The notes: a model not told the origin generated them from the sequence alone. Counted from the first letter of the stretch, positions 22,997 to 31,799 are shown. The stretch: 64,000 nucleotides of DNA from Longimicrobiales bacterium (GCA_028284495.1 JANQRP010000002.1:62001-126000); one strand, 5' to 3'. Translations and numbers: made by a program.

Positions 22997-23911
22997 TCAC
23001 ACGGCCTGGTAGACGATTTCGAGCGATTCCTTCTCGACGTACTCGCCGCCGCGCATGTCCGCCTGCGTGGCGGGCGTCAGCACGACGTCCCGGCCCACCT
23101 CGTCTCCCTTGAAGAGGTCGAGGAGCTGGTCGTGGTCGAGCGGCTGCGGCTTCTGCGGGGGCGCACTCGCCACCTGCTCGCCGAGCTGCTCGAAGAGCGG
23201 CGCCCACCGGCCGCCGGGTTTGCCGACGATCTCGTAGTTGGCGCTCTTCCGGCGGATGTCGTCGTCCTGCGGAATGGCGGCGAGGACCGGAATGTCGACC
23301 GCCTTCGCGAAAGCCTCCGCCTCACCGGTGCCGTCGTCCTTGTTCACGACGAGGCCGGCCACGCCGACGTTCCCGCCGAGCTTCTGGAAGTACTCGACCG
23401 CGCTGCACACGTTGTTGGCCACGTAGAGCGACTGCAGGTCGTTCGAGCCGACGACGATGACCTTCTGGCACATGTCGCGGGCGATCGGCAGACCGAACCC
23501 GCCGCAGACGACGTCGCCGAGGAAGTCGAGCAGCACGTAGTCGAAGCCCCACTCGTGGAAGCCGAGCTTCTCGAGCAGTTCGAACCCGTGGATGATCCCG
23601 CGGCCGCCGCAGCCGCGTCCGACTTCGGGCCCACCGAGCTCCATCGCGAACACACCGTCGCGCGTGAAGCAGACGTCGCCGATTTCCACGTCCTCACCCG
23701 CGAGCCGCTTCTCGGCCGACGTGGCGATGATCGTGGGAACCGACCGGCCACCGAAGAGCAGCGAGGTGGTATCCGACTTCGGGTCGCAGCCGATCAGCAG
23801 GACCTTCTTGCCCTGCTGCGCCATCATGTAGGAGAGGTTGGCAAGCGTGAAGCTCTTGCCGATCCCCCCCTTTCCGTAGATGGCGATGATCTGGGTCTCG
23901 GACTCGCTCAT
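22997..23911 (-). CDS. bchX: Chlorophyllide a reductase iron-sulfur subunit X
   Basis: BchX is the NifH-like ATP-dependent electron donor to BchYZ. The 304-residue protein begins [21 protein letters not shown] (P-loop near residue 13-20) and carries cysteines for the 4Fe-4S cluster in GRGCGGRGI and DVVCGGFGLPI. The ATG at 23911 overlaps the bchC stop (ATGA). The longer open frame upstream lies in bchC. It is less similar to BchL than a duplicate would be and has the BchX-specific C-terminus (DVVLTPATQADMRGGEYV). Confidence 0.96.
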   Translation of the reverse strand: MSESETQIIAIYGKGGIGKSFTLANLSYMMAQQGKKVLLIGCDPKSDTTSLLFGGRSVPTIIATSAEKRLAGEDVEIGDVCFTRDGVFAMELGGPEVGRGCGGRGIIHGFELLEKLGFHEWGFDYVLLDFLGDVVCGGFGLPIARDMCQKVIVVGSNDLQSLYVANNVCSAVEYFQKLGGNVGVAGLVVNKDDGTGEAEAFAKAVDIPVLAAIPQDDDIRRKSANYEIVGKPGGRWAPLFEQLGEQVASAPPQKPQPLDHDQLLDLFKGDEVGRDVVLTPATQADMRGGEYVEKESLEIVYQAV

Positions 23912-24846
23912 GCGGTGTTTCTCCAGTCGAGGATCATCTTCAGGCATTCGTGATCCTCGAATGCCCGAGTGAAGGCCGTCCTCGCTTCCGCCGCGGGGGC
24001 GGTGTGCGTGATCAGACCGGAAAGGTCGAGGCGCCCCTGCGCGACCATCAGCAGCACGGACTCGAGATCCGAGGGGTTCCACTCCGCCGCGATCCGGATG
24101 CGCGCCTCTCGCTGGAAGGCGGGCGGGAAGAGGAACCGGACGGGCTCCGAGTAGAACCCGGCGAGCGTGACCTGGCCGTGCCGCGCAAGGTGCGGGATGG
24201 CGTGGTCGAGGATGCCCGGGTCTCCGGACACGTCGCAGATGCGGACGTAGTCGGTGCGGGAGTCGTCGTCGGGGTGCAGCACCTCGTAGCCCCGCGCGTC
24301 GGTCATCCGGATGGGGTTGGTCTCCCACACGCGGGGCGGGATCCCGCCGAGCGCGATCGCGAGTCGTGCCACGAGGCGCCCGAGCACGCCGTGCCCGATC
24401 ACCAGTTCGGGGAGGCCGTCCTGACGGACCGCGTGCTGGGCGGTGGCGGCGAGCGCGAGCAGCGCGCCCATCGGACCCTCGAGGTGATCCTGGAGTGGAA
24501 TCAGGCGCTCGATCGGGGTCACCACCTGGAGCGCGTCGGCACCGAAGAGGCCGCGTGCACCGATGAAGCCGCTGGAGCCCGGCACGAACACGCGGTCTCC
24601 GACGGAGAGGCTCGCGGAAGCATCGACCCGCGTGACCCGCCCGACTCCCTCGTATCCCGGAACCAGGGGGTAGCCCATACCGGGGAACTCCGGCATCCGT
24701 CCGTCCCAGAGCAGGCGCTCGGTCCCCGTGCTGATGCCCGAGAACTCCATGCGCACCACGGCGTCCCCGGCGTCGGGCGTCTTCAACCCGACCGACCGGA
24801 AGGTGACCGCGCGTGGTTCATCGAGGACGACCGCGAGGGTCTCCAA
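23908..24846 (-). CDS. bchC: Bacteriochlorophyllide a dehydrogenase BchC
   Basis: BchC oxidises the 3-hydroxyethyl group of the bacteriochlorin to acetyl. The 312-residue protein resembles zinc-type alcohol dehydrogenases and has the family block FSGISTGTERLLWDGRMPEFPGMGYPLVPGYE (residues about 35-66), then a nucleotide-binding half (ELVIGHGVLGRLVARLAIALGG). The start is TTG at 24846: it gives the METLAV-type N-terminus expected for BchC, and GGAGGT lies about 9 bases upstream. It heads the bchCXYZ unit, whose promoter with two PpsR-type palindromes lies at 24917-24960. Confidence 0.94.
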   Translation of the reverse strand: METLAVVLDEPRAVTFRSVGLKTPDAGDAVVRMEFSGISTGTERLLWDGRMPEFPGMGYPLVPGYEGVGRVTRVDASASLSVGDRVFVPGSSGFIGARGLFGADALQVVTPIERLIPLQDHLEGPMGALLALAATAQHAVRQDGLPELVIGHGVLGRLVARLAIALGGIPPRVWETNPIRMTDARGYEVLHPDDDSRTDYVRICDVSGDPGILDHAIPHLARHGQVTLAGFYSEPVRFLFPPAFQREARIRIAAEWNPSDLESVLLMVAQGRLDLSGLITHTAPAAEARTAFTRAFEDHECLKMILDWRNTA

Positions 24847-24885
24847 GCGCTGTTAACCTCCGCACTGGCGTGGCTCTCCCCCCAC

Positions 24886-24898
24886 ATGCCGACGGCAT
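24886..24898 (-). other. Short hairpin in the bchC leader
   Basis: ATGCC (24886-24890) and GGCAT (24894-24898) form a 5-bp stem with a 3-base loop about 40 bases upstream of bchC and downstream of the predicted promoter. It is a minor structure whose role cannot be judged from sequence. Confidence 0.3.
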
Positions 24899-24916
24899 TT
24901 CGAGGGGCGTGATGGG

Positions 24917-24934
24917 TGTATCATTTGGTTTACA
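24917..24934. promoter_or_regulatory. PpsR/CrtJ palindrome 1, over the bchC -10
   Basis: The sequence TGTATCATTTGGTTTACA is an exact TGT-N12-ACA match, the consensus for the redox/light repressor PpsR (CrtJ). It covers the proposed bchC -10 (AATGAT on the minus strand, 24920-24925). It lies 8 bp from the second palindrome. Paired sites 8 bp apart at a bchC promoter are the known target of CrtJ in Rhodobacter capsulatus. The regulator gene itself is not in the window. Confidence 0.85.
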
Positions 24935-24948
24935 GTGCCCGTTGTCAA
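24920..24948 (-). promoter_or_regulatory. Sigma-70-type promoter of bchC
   Basis: On the minus strand a perfect -35 TTGACA (24948-24943) is followed by 17 bases and AATGAT (24925-24920), which matches four of six -10 bases. The start of transcription would fall near 24912, giving a leader of about 65 bases to the TTG start. Each PpsR palindrome covers one promoter box, as expected for direct repression. Confidence 0.75.
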
Positions 24949-24960
24949 GAAAACTGTACA
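24943..24960. promoter_or_regulatory. PpsR/CrtJ palindrome 2, over the bchC -35
   Basis: The sequence TGTCAAGAAAACTGTACA is a second exact TGT-N12-ACA match, separated from the first by 8 bp (24935-24942). Its left half provides the TTGACA box on the minus strand. Both sites lie in a short AT-richer patch in otherwise GC-rich DNA. Confidence 0.85.
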
Positions 24961-25015
24961 CCAGGGTGCGCACGAACCGTCGGCCTCGGTGGCCAGTGCG
25001 CAGCGCGGGAATCGA

Positions 25016-26125
25016 TCAGCGCGGCGCGCGCGCGGTCAGGAGCGTGGCGAGAACCGGAGCTCGGGAGCGCAGCCGCCGGACCTGCTCGAAGCCTGCGCCA
25101 GCGAGGAATCCGCCCAGTTCGTCGGGCGTCCTGGGACGGCCCTTCCCCATCGCGAGCAGGTACAGCGAGAAATACGCAGGACCGACGGAGCCGGCGCCCG
25201 GCACGCCCGACATCGGCTCCGCGACGATCAGGCGACCGCCGGGCTTGAGCGCCGCCCGCACGTTCGGGAGCAGCGCCCGCACGTCCGAATCGTCGTGATC
25301 GTGGAGGATGCGAACGAGCGTCACGACGTCGAAGCCGGTGGGCAGCGGATCGGCGAAGAAGTCGCCGCCGTGGACGTCGACGCGATCCGCGTACCCGGAC
25401 TCCGCGACGCGCAGACGGGCGTGCTCGGCGACGCCCGGAAGGTCGAACAGGGCCGGCCTGAGTCCAGGATGCCGCTCCGCCGCTCCGACCACGAACGCGC
25501 CGGTGCCACCCCCCACGTCCAGCAGTCGCTCGCCGTCGGCGAAGTCGATGGCATCCAGGATCTCGGCGGTGATCGCCGGCTGCGACTTCGCCATCAGCTC
25601 GGAGTACTCCCGCACGCGCTCGGCGTCGATGGCCCGCGGATCGCCGGAGCGGGCGTACGGCCAGTACGACGACAGGTCCGTCTCGACCTCGCCCCTCAGG
25701 AGTCCGACCGGATCGGCGAGGTCGCGATAGAAGAGGGCGTTGTGCTCGACCAGCGCCCGCAGCGCCTGGTTGCCCGCCAACGGCGCACCGTTCCGACCGA
25801 GCTCGATGCCGTCGGGGGTCCGGATCAGGACATCGAGGCTGACCGCCGCGTCGACGAGGCGCCGGAAGCGGTCGGGGTCGACCCCGGCCAGCCCCGCGTA
25901 CTCGTCCTCCGGAATCGCGCGTTCGAGCAGCGGCTCGAGGAGGCCGAGTCGCACCAGCGCGAGTACGGTTTGCGCGTACACGAAGCCGGCGGTCAGGTCG
26001 AACACCTTCCGCGTACTCCAGAGCGCGATCGGACGTGTCAGGAAGAAGCCCGACGCCCAGCTCTGGAACCTCGGCTTCGCCATCATCCGGAGAAGCGCCC
26101 GACGGGCGTCCGCGATCACACCCAT
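25016..26125 (-). CDS. crtF: CrtF-type carotenoid O-methyltransferase
   Basis: The 369-residue protein is a SAM-dependent O-methyltransferase of the CrtF type (hydroxyneurosporene/demethylspheroidene methyltransferase). It has an N-terminal helical dimerisation domain (about 40-130, FDLTAGFVYAQTVLALVRLGLL), the SAM motif LLDVGGGTGAFV near residue 190 and the catalytic region VRILHDHDD. It lies directly upstream of bchC as in Rhodobacter crtF-bchCXYZ. The start ATG at 26125 is 10 bases after the bchD stop, with no clear Shine-Dalgarno. It is the only obvious carotenoid gene in the window; other crt genes must be elsewhere. Confidence 0.87.
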   Translation of the reverse strand: MGVIADARRALLRMMAKPRFQSWASGFFLTRPIALWSTRKVFDLTAGFVYAQTVLALVRLGLLEPLLERAIPEDEYAGLAGVDPDRFRRLVDAAVSLDVLIRTPDGIELGRNGAPLAGNQALRALVEHNALFYRDLADPVGLLRGEVETDLSSYWPYARSGDPRAIDAERVREYSELMAKSQPAITAEILDAIDFADGERLLDVGGGTGAFVVGAAERHPGLRPALFDLPGVAEHARLRVAESGYADRVDVHGGDFFADPLPTGFDVVTLVRILHDHDDSDVRALLPNVRAALKPGGRLIVAEPMSGVPGAGSVGPAYFSLYLLAMGKGRPRTPDELGGFLAGAGFEQVRRLRSRAPVLATLLTARAPR

Positions 26126-26135
26126 CGTGGGCCGC

Positions 26136-27917
26136 TCACGGGGCGTCTGCGCCGAAGAGGTCGAGGGCCCGCCGCAGCCCGCGCGCGTCCGGACGGGGCA
26201 GATGCGCCACCGTCCCGCGGAGCGCTTCGCCCAGTTCCGTCGCGAACCGCTCGCCGCGGGCCGAACTGTCGAGCACGAGGGTCGGAATCCCGCTCGCGGC
26301 GATGCGGCGCGCAACGTCGAGTGCGTCCTCACGAGCCCCGGCGCGCCCCCCCGCCCCGTCGAGCCCCACGTTGGGACGCCCGTCCGACAGGAGGACGATC
26401 CGCGGACTGGCCTCGGACGCCTCGAGCCGGAGCGCGATCTTCCAGGCCTGCTCGAGACCTGCGGCGAGCGGCGTCCCGCCGCCCCCCGCCATGCCGCGCA
26501 GAAGCCGGCGCACCCGGACGAGCGATCGGGTGGGCGGCACGGCGACGGTGGCCCCGCGGTCGCGGAAGACCACCAGCGCGACCTGGTCGCGTCGCACGTA
26601 GCTCTCCGCCAGGAACAGTTCGACCGCCCCCTTCACCTCCGCGAGGCGGTTGAGGGCCTGCGAGCCGGAGGCGTCCACCACGAACACGGTCGCGGTCGCG
26701 CTGCGCCGTACGCGCTCCTGTACGTGCAGGTCGGACGGACGGACGTGCACACGCGCGGCCTGCGCATCTCCGGCGGTGCCGTTCGACGCGCGCCGCCGCA
26801 TCCGCTGCCAGGGTGCCGCCGTCCTCAGCGTGGCGGGCAGATCCACCCGACCACCCCGACGCGGGTCGCCTCGCCGTGCGCCGACGCGGTGCCCGTGGAC
26901 CAGCTGTCGGAGCTTCGCGCCGCGACGGCCGGTGCCGCGCGCTCGGGCCTCGGCGAACCGCGCGACGAGTCCGGCAGGCAGGCGTGCCTCGGCGGCCTCG
27001 ACGACCCGCTCGGCGAGGGGGCCCGAAGGCCGGTCGAGGTCGTCGCCGCCGTCGTCCTCCGCGCCGGTCGGATCCGGGGGCGGGGGCGGCGGCTCGTCGT
27101 CGGGGTCCGGCGCCGCCGGCGCGACGGTGGCGCGGGGCAGAAGCGAGAGGGCCGCCGCGACCGCGAGGTCGTCGTCGGAAAGCCGCAGCGGCCCGTCCGG
27201 GTCCGCGGAGGACTCGGCCGCTGCCCACGCGCGGTGGGCGCGCGCGACGCGGACGGCGCGGATCGGGGCCCGCAGCGAGTCGATACCCAGTCGGGCCGCC
27301 GCGATCACGAACGTCTCGATGTCCGCGTCGTCCACGACCACCCGGTCGAGCCTCGCGCGCGCGCGAACGATTCTGAGCGGATCGATGCGCGGAGGTGCGG
27401 ACGCCCGGGCGCCCACCGGCTCCAGCAGGACGAGACACCCCATCCGCTCCTGCACGATGTCGGGGAGACCGGGCTCGTCGTCGCGACTCTCGTCCACCAG
27501 GACCGCCGCGATGCGCGCCGGCGCGTACGCGAGCCCCGGAAGGCGCGGAAGCACGCGGCCCGTGTCGAGCGCCTCGGCCAGGATGGCCCCGGCCTCGCGC
27601 TCCAGGCGTTCCGCCATCGGAACCAGCACCACGCCGCCGTCCGAATCGGTGAGCAGCCCGGAGCGGACGAGACGGCGTCCCTCGCGGAGCGACCCGACGA
27701 GATCGAGCTCGCCGGTGAGGCGCCCCGCGTCGATGTGGGGTGGCATCCGCCGCAGCGGTCGCTCGCCGAGCGCGAGGCGGAGCGCGGTGGTCCAGTCGTC
27801 GAGTTCGGGGCCGGGCCGGGCGCTCACGTGGATGCCCCCGACGCCGGAGGGATCGACGGCGAGGAGCGCGGCGGCGGTCCACGCGAGGTCGCGCGCGGCG
27901 ACTGCGCGGTCGGTCAC
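26136..27917 (-). CDS. bchD: Magnesium chelatase subunit D
   Basis: BchD couples the BchI ATPase ring to BchH. The 593-residue protein has a degenerate AAA+ N-terminal half without a clear P-loop, as is normal for proteobacterial BchD. An acidic/polyproline linker follows (DPDDEPPPPPPDPTGAEDDGGDD near residue 265-290), then a C-terminal von Willebrand factor A domain with the MIDAS start VFVVDASGSQALNRLAEVKG. The start is GTG at 27917, overlapping the bchI stop (GTGA). The open frame upstream of that is a shadow in bchI. Confidence 0.94.
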   Translation of the reverse strand: MTDRAVAARDLAWTAAALLAVDPSGVGGIHVSARPGPELDDWTTALRLALGERPLRRMPPHIDAGRLTGELDLVGSLREGRRLVRSGLLTDSDGGVVLVPMAERLEREAGAILAEALDTGRVLPRLPGLAYAPARIAAVLVDESRDDEPGLPDIVQERMGCLVLLEPVGARASAPPRIDPLRIVRARARLDRVVVDDADIETFVIAAARLGIDSLRAPIRAVRVARAHRAWAAAESSADPDGPLRLSDDDLAVAAALSLLPRATVAPAAPDPDDEPPPPPPDPTGAEDDGGDDLDRPSGPLAERVVEAAEARLPAGLVARFAEARARGTGRRGAKLRQLVHGHRVGARRGDPRRGGRVDLPATLRTAAPWQRMRRRASNGTAGDAQAARVHVRPSDLHVQERVRRSATATVFVVDASGSQALNRLAEVKGAVELFLAESYVRRDQVALVVFRDRGATVAVPPTRSLVRVRRLLRGMAGGGGTPLAAGLEQAWKIALRLEASEASPRIVLLSDGRPNVGLDGAGGRAGAREDALDVARRIAASGIPTLVLDSSARGERFATELGEALRGTVAHLPRPDARGLRRALDLFGADAP

Positions 27918-28948
27918 GCGGGACTCGACCCCGCCGCCGCGAGCTCTTCGATGGCGCGGGCCACCCGGGCTCCCGACCCGGTGTCGTCCAGCGGGTCGCG
28001 TCGGAGCCGATGTCGAAGGGCCGACGGAGCGACCGCCAGGATCTGCTCGTCCGTCACCTCGGCCACGCCGTCCAGCGCGGCCAGAGCGCGCGCCGCCCGG
28101 ATGAGCGTCAGTTCGCCGCGAAGTCCGTCCGTGCCCAGCGCGAGACAGAGGCGGCCCGCGGTCTCGAGGACCCCGTCCAGGACCTGCACGTCGGTCAGGC
28201 GCTCCCGCGCCCGCCGGATCGAAGCGCGGATCCGTCCGTCGGTCGCCGCCCACCGCTTCACGAAGCCCTCCGGGTCGCGGTCGTACGCGTCCCGCCGGCG
28301 CAGCACCTCCATCCGTGTCTCGAGGTCGCCCGGCGTCGTCACCTCGACCGACAGTCCGAAGCGGTCCAGGAGCTGGGGCCGGAGTTCGCCCTCCTCGGGA
28401 TTCCCGCTTCCGACCAGGACGAAGCGAGCGGGGTGCCGCACGCTCAGACCCTCGCGTTCCACGACGTTCTCGCCCGAGGCCGCGACGTCGAGCAGCAGGT
28501 CGACCAGGTGGTCCTCGAGAAGGTTCACCTCGTCCACGTACAGGAAGCCGCGGTGCGCCTGCGCGAGCAGCCCGGGCTCGAACGCGCGGACGCCCTCGGT
28601 GAGGGCGCGCTCGAGGTCGAGCGTCCCGACCACCCGATCCTCCGTCGCGCCGAGCGGGAGGTCCACGACCGGGACGCCCACCCGCTTCGTCTTCGGTCCC
28701 GCCGTGCCGTCCGCGCAGGCCGCGCACCGACCGCCCCGGCCGTCGGGGGCGCACCCGTACGCGCACCCCGCCACCACCTCGATGTCCGGAAGGAGTGCCG
28801 GCAGGGCCCGGACCGCGGTCGACTTCCCCGTGCCGCGATGCCCGAAGATGAGAACGCCGCCGACCCCTGGATCGACGGCGACGATCTCGAGCGCCCGCTT
28901 CATCTCGTCCTGTCCGACGAGGGCGGCGAATGGAAAGGGTGTTGCCAC
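27914..28948 (-). CDS. bchI: Magnesium chelatase ATPase subunit I
   Basis: BchI forms the AAA+ hexamer that drives Mg insertion. The 344-residue protein has Walker A GHRGTGKSTAVRAL near residue 30-43, Walker B GFLYVDEVNLLEDHLVDLLLD, and the family insertion with CAYGCAPDGRGGRCAAC. The start is taken as GTG at 28948 (VATPFPFAALVGQDEMK), because this gives the normal N-terminus and AAGGA lies about 9 bases upstream. No ATG is available nearby. It is the first gene of the minus-strand bchI-bchD-crtF run and is divergent from hemC. Confidence 0.95.
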   Translation of the reverse strand: MATPFPFAALVGQDEMKRALEIVAVDPGVGGVLIFGHRGTGKSTAVRALPALLPDIEVVAGCAYGCAPDGRGGRCAACADGTAGPKTKRVGVPVVDLPLGATEDRVVGTLDLERALTEGVRAFEPGLLAQAHRGFLYVDEVNLLEDHLVDLLLDVAASGENVVEREGLSVRHPARFVLVGSGNPEEGELRPQLLDRFGLSVEVTTPGDLETRMEVLRRRDAYDRDPEGFVKRWAATDGRIRASIRRARERLTDVQVLDGVLETAGRLCLALGTDGLRGELTLIRAARALAALDGVAEVTDEQILAVAPSALRHRLRRDPLDDTGSGARVARAIEELAAAGSSPA

Positions 28949-29066
28949 CGTAAACAGTCCTTGACGACAGGCGCGCTTGACAGTCAATTCGCATGGTAAC
29001 GCGGCGAGAAACGGCCCGCAACGCGAGGCCCCTCGCGACCTTTCGACCTCACTGAAGGCAGCCCGG
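28949..29066. promoter_or_regulatory. Divergent bchI/hemC control region
   Basis: The 118-bp gap carries a perfect TTGAC-A-GTCAA palindrome (28977-28987) and a near-repeat TTGACGACA at 28961-28969. A TGT-N11-ACA element (TGTTGCCACCGTAAACA) overlaps the bchI start; it is one base short of the PpsR consensus. TTGACA at 28977-28982 could be a -35 for hemC, but no good -10 follows at the right distance. Confidence 0.4.
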
Positions 29067-30020
29067 ATGCCGCCGAACCCGCCCCTCCGACTCGGGACGC
29101 GGGGCTCCCGCCTGGCCCTCTGGCAGGCGCATCTCGTCCGGGATCTCATCCAGGATCTCGCGTCGGGCACGGACGACGTGCCGGCCGTCGAGATCGTCGA
29201 GATCGAGACCTCGGGAGACCGTATCCAGGACGTGGCGCTCTCCGCCGCCGGGGGACGCGACTTCTTCACCAAGGACATCGAGGAGGCGCTGCTCGAGGGC
29301 CGGATCGACTTCGCCGTGCACTCGCTCAAGGATCTCGCGACCGGCCTGCCCGACGGGCTGGTCCTCGCCTCCGTTCTCGAACGCGCCGACCCGCGGGACG
29401 CGCTGGTCGCCCCCGCCGGGACGTCGCTCGCGTCCCTGCCCGAAGGAGCTCGCATCGGCACGAGCTCGCTACGGCGGACCGCCTTCCTCCGGGCCGCCCG
29501 TCCCGACCTCGAGGTGGCTGGGCTTCGCGGGAACGTGCCGACGCGCGTCGGGAAGCTGGACGCCGGGGACTACGACGCGATCCTCCTGGCGACGGCCGGA
29601 CTCGAGCGCCTCGGCATGGGGGAGCGGATCGCCGAACGGATCGACACCGACGTGCTCACCCCCGCACCCGCGCAGGGCGCGATCGGGCTGGAGGCCCGGG
29701 CCGGCGACACGCGCACGCTCGACGTGATCACCCGCCTCCAGCACCCGGCGACGCGGGCCGAGACCGACGCCGAGCGAGCGCTTCTGCGTACGCTGGAGGG
29801 CGGCTGCTCGGTGCCGATCGGCGCGCTTGGACGGATCGCGGGCGATCGGCTGACGCTGATCGGCCGCGTCGCGTCCCTCGACGGGACCCGGGTGATCCGC
29901 GGCCGGTTGGAAGGCGCGGTTGAAGATGCCGTGGCCCTGGGCGAGGCGCTGGCGCGAGGGCTGGCGGCCGACGGCGCGGACGACCTGCTCGCCGCGGTCC
30001 GGGCGGAGGCTTCGGCGTGA
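29067..30020 (+). CDS. hemC: Porphobilinogen deaminase (hydroxymethylbilane synthase)
   Basis: HemC joins four porphobilinogens into hydroxymethylbilane. The 317-residue protein shows LRLGTRGSRLALWQA at the N-terminus, IDFAVHSLKDL, GTSSLRR and the dipyrromethane-cofactor Cys in LEGGCSVPIGA near residue 246. The ATG at 29067 has AAGG 8 bases upstream and gives the standard N-terminus; the frame is open for 30 more codons upstream but without family similarity. First gene of hemC-D-B-L-E-F. Confidence 0.96.
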   Translation: MPPNPPLRLGTRGSRLALWQAHLVRDLIQDLASGTDDVPAVEIVEIETSGDRIQDVALSAAGGRDFFTKDIEEALLEGRIDFAVHSLKDLATGLPDGLVLASVLERADPRDALVAPAGTSLASLPEGARIGTSSLRRTAFLRAARPDLEVAGLRGNVPTRVGKLDAGDYDAILLATAGLERLGMGERIAERIDTDVLTPAPAQGAIGLEARAGDTRTLDVITRLQHPATRAETDAERALLRTLEGGCSVPIGALGRIAGDRLTLIGRVASLDGTRVIRGRLEGAVEDAVALGEALARGLAADGADDLLAAVRAEASA

Positions 30021-30808
30021 CGGGCGCGAGCGCGCTCTACGGCCGCGGCGTGGTGGTCACCCGTGCGGAGGGTCCCGACGGACCCGTGTCCTCGCTCCTC
30101 CGCGAGCGCGGCGCGATCCCGATTCTCCGGCCCGCGGTCGCCTTCGACTTCGCGTCGCAGAAGTCCGCGCTCGCCGACGCCGCGTGGCGCATGGGCGACT
30201 ACGACTGGCTCGTCCTGACCAGCAGCCGCGCCGTTCGGGCGATGGCGGCGGTCCACGCGTTCGAGCACCCTCGCCCCGCCGGCCTGCGGGTCGCCGTCGT
30301 CGGGCCCGGTACGGCCGCCGAGATCGGCGCGCACGGCTGGGAAGCCGACCTCGTGCCGGAGAGCGGGGGGGCGAAGGTCCTGGTCGATCGACTCGTGCCG
30401 GAGGTCGGCTCGGATACCCGGGTCCTGTTTCCCGCGTCCGAAGCCGCCGGAGAGACGCTGCCGGCCTCGCTGCGCGAAGCGGGTGCGACGGTGGACCGCG
30501 TCGACGCCTACGCGCCCCGCCCGTCCGGTCAATCGGCCGCCCAATGGACGCGCGATCTCGGCGAGGGGCGCATCGAAGCCCTCACCTTCACGAGCCCTTC
30601 GGCAGTCGACGCCCTGGCCGAAGCACTCGACGAGGCTCTCCCGGACACGGCACGGACCGAGGTGCGCGCCCTTCCTGCCGCGGCTCAGGGTCCCACCACC
30701 GCGCGGGCGGTCCGCGAAGCGGGCTGGACCACCGTTCCGGTCGCCGAGCCGACCACCTTCGAGGGACTGGTCGGCGCCCTGGAAGAGCACTTCTCCGTCC
30801 CGGCGTGA
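30017..30808 (+). CDS. hemD: Uroporphyrinogen-III synthase
   Basis: HemD closes and inverts ring D of hydroxymethylbilane. The 263-residue protein has the poorly conserved two-domain HemD fold; recognisable blocks are VVVTRAEGP near residue 12, YDWLVLTSSRAVRAM near residue 60 and ALTFTSPSAVDALAEAL near residue 190. It starts with GTG at 30017 overlapping the hemC stop (GTGA). Its position right after hemC supports the call. Confidence 0.9.
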   Translation: MTGASALYGRGVVVTRAEGPDGPVSSLLRERGAIPILRPAVAFDFASQKSALADAAWRMGDYDWLVLTSSRAVRAMAAVHAFEHPRPAGLRVAVVGPGTAAEIGAHGWEADLVPESGGAKVLVDRLVPEVGSDTRVLFPASEAAGETLPASLREAGATVDRVDAYAPRPSGQSAAQWTRDLGEGRIEALTFTSPSAVDALAEALDEALPDTARTEVRALPAAAQGPTTARAVREAGWTTVPVAEPTTFEGLVGALEEHFSVPA

Positions 30809-30818
30809 GCCACCCCGC

Positions 30819-31799
30819 ATGAGCTTTCCGCGCCATCGCCCCCGCCGCCTGCGCAGGACCGCCGCCTGGCGGGATGCCGTGCGCGAGACGACCCTCGCGC
30901 CCGACCAGCTCGTCCTTCCGCTCTTCCTCGTGCCGGGCGACGGCGTGGCCGACCCGGTGGCAAGCATGCCGGGGGTGTTCCAGCACTCGGTGGACGAGGC
31001 GGTGAAGGTGGCGCGCGAGGCGCACGCGCTCGGTGTCGCGGGCGTCATCCTCTTCGGTATTCCGGCTGGGAAGGACCCGGAGGGTTCGGCGGCGTGGGAC
31101 CCCGAGGGTCCCGTCTGTCGTGGGCTCCGCGCGATCCGTGACGAGGTTCCGGGGCTCCTCCGGTGGGCCGACGTCTGCATGTGCGAGTACACGGACCACG
31201 GCCATTGCGGGGTGCTCACCGCCGGCGGCGACGTGGACAACGACCGGACGCTGCCACTCCTGGCGCGCGCCGCCGTCGCCTACGCGGACGCCGGCGCGGA
31301 TGCGGTCTGTCCGAGCGACATGATGGATGGACGCGTGGCCGCGATCCGGGATGCGCTCGACGAGGCCGACCACCCCGAGACCGTGATCGTCTCGTACGCG
31401 GTGAAGTACGCCTCCGCCTTCTACGGCCCCTTCCGCGACGCCGCGCACTCGACGCCCACGTCGGGGGACCGCCGGAGCTACCAGATGGACCCGGCCAACG
31501 GGCGCGAGGCGTACCTCGAGGCACTGGCGGATCTCGACGAGGGGGCGGACCTGATCATGGTGAAGCCCGCCGGACCATACCTCGACGTACTCAGCTCGCT
31601 CCGGGACGTCGTGGACGTGCCGCTCGTCGCCTACCAGGTGTCCGGCGAGTACGCCGCGCTCAAGGCCGCGGCCGAGCGCGGGTGGCTCGACGGAGACCGC
31701 GTCATCGACGAGTCGCTGGTCGCGATCCGGCGTGCCGGAGCCCGACTCATCATCACGTACGCCGCACTCGACGTGGCGCGCCGGATCCGCGGGGCCTGA
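30819..31799 (+). CDS. hemB: Delta-aminolevulinic acid dehydratase (porphobilinogen synthase)
   Basis: HemB condenses two aminolevulinates to porphobilinogen. The 326-residue protein has catalytic lysines in VKYASAFYGPFRDA (near 195) and MVKPAGPYLD (near 248). It also has the cysteine cluster of the zinc-dependent type, DVCMCEYTDHGHCG (near 118-129), rather than the aspartates of Mg-type enzymes. The ATG at 30819 lies 10 bases after hemD. The upstream open frame overlaps hemD and is discounted. Confidence 0.96.
   Translation: MSFPRHRPRRLRRTAAWRDAVRETTLAPDQLVLPLFLVPGDGVADPVASMPGVFQHSVDEAVKVAREAHALGVAGVILFGIPAGKDPEGSAAWDPEGPVCRGLRAIRDEVPGLLRWADVCMCEYTDHGHCGVLTAGGDVDNDRTLPLLARAAVAYADAGADAVCPSDMMDGRVAAIRDALDEADHPETVIVSYAVKYASAFYGPFRDAAHSTPTSGDRRSYQMDPANGREAYLEALADLDEGADLIMVKPAGPYLDVLSSLRDVVDVPLVAYQVSGEYAALKAAAERGWLDGDRVIDESLVAIRRAGARLIITYAALDVARRIRGA

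Noticed and set aside
28941..28957. PpsR site at the bchI start
   Set aside because: The spacing is TGT-N11-ACA, one base short of the consensus; kept only as a note in the control-region entry.
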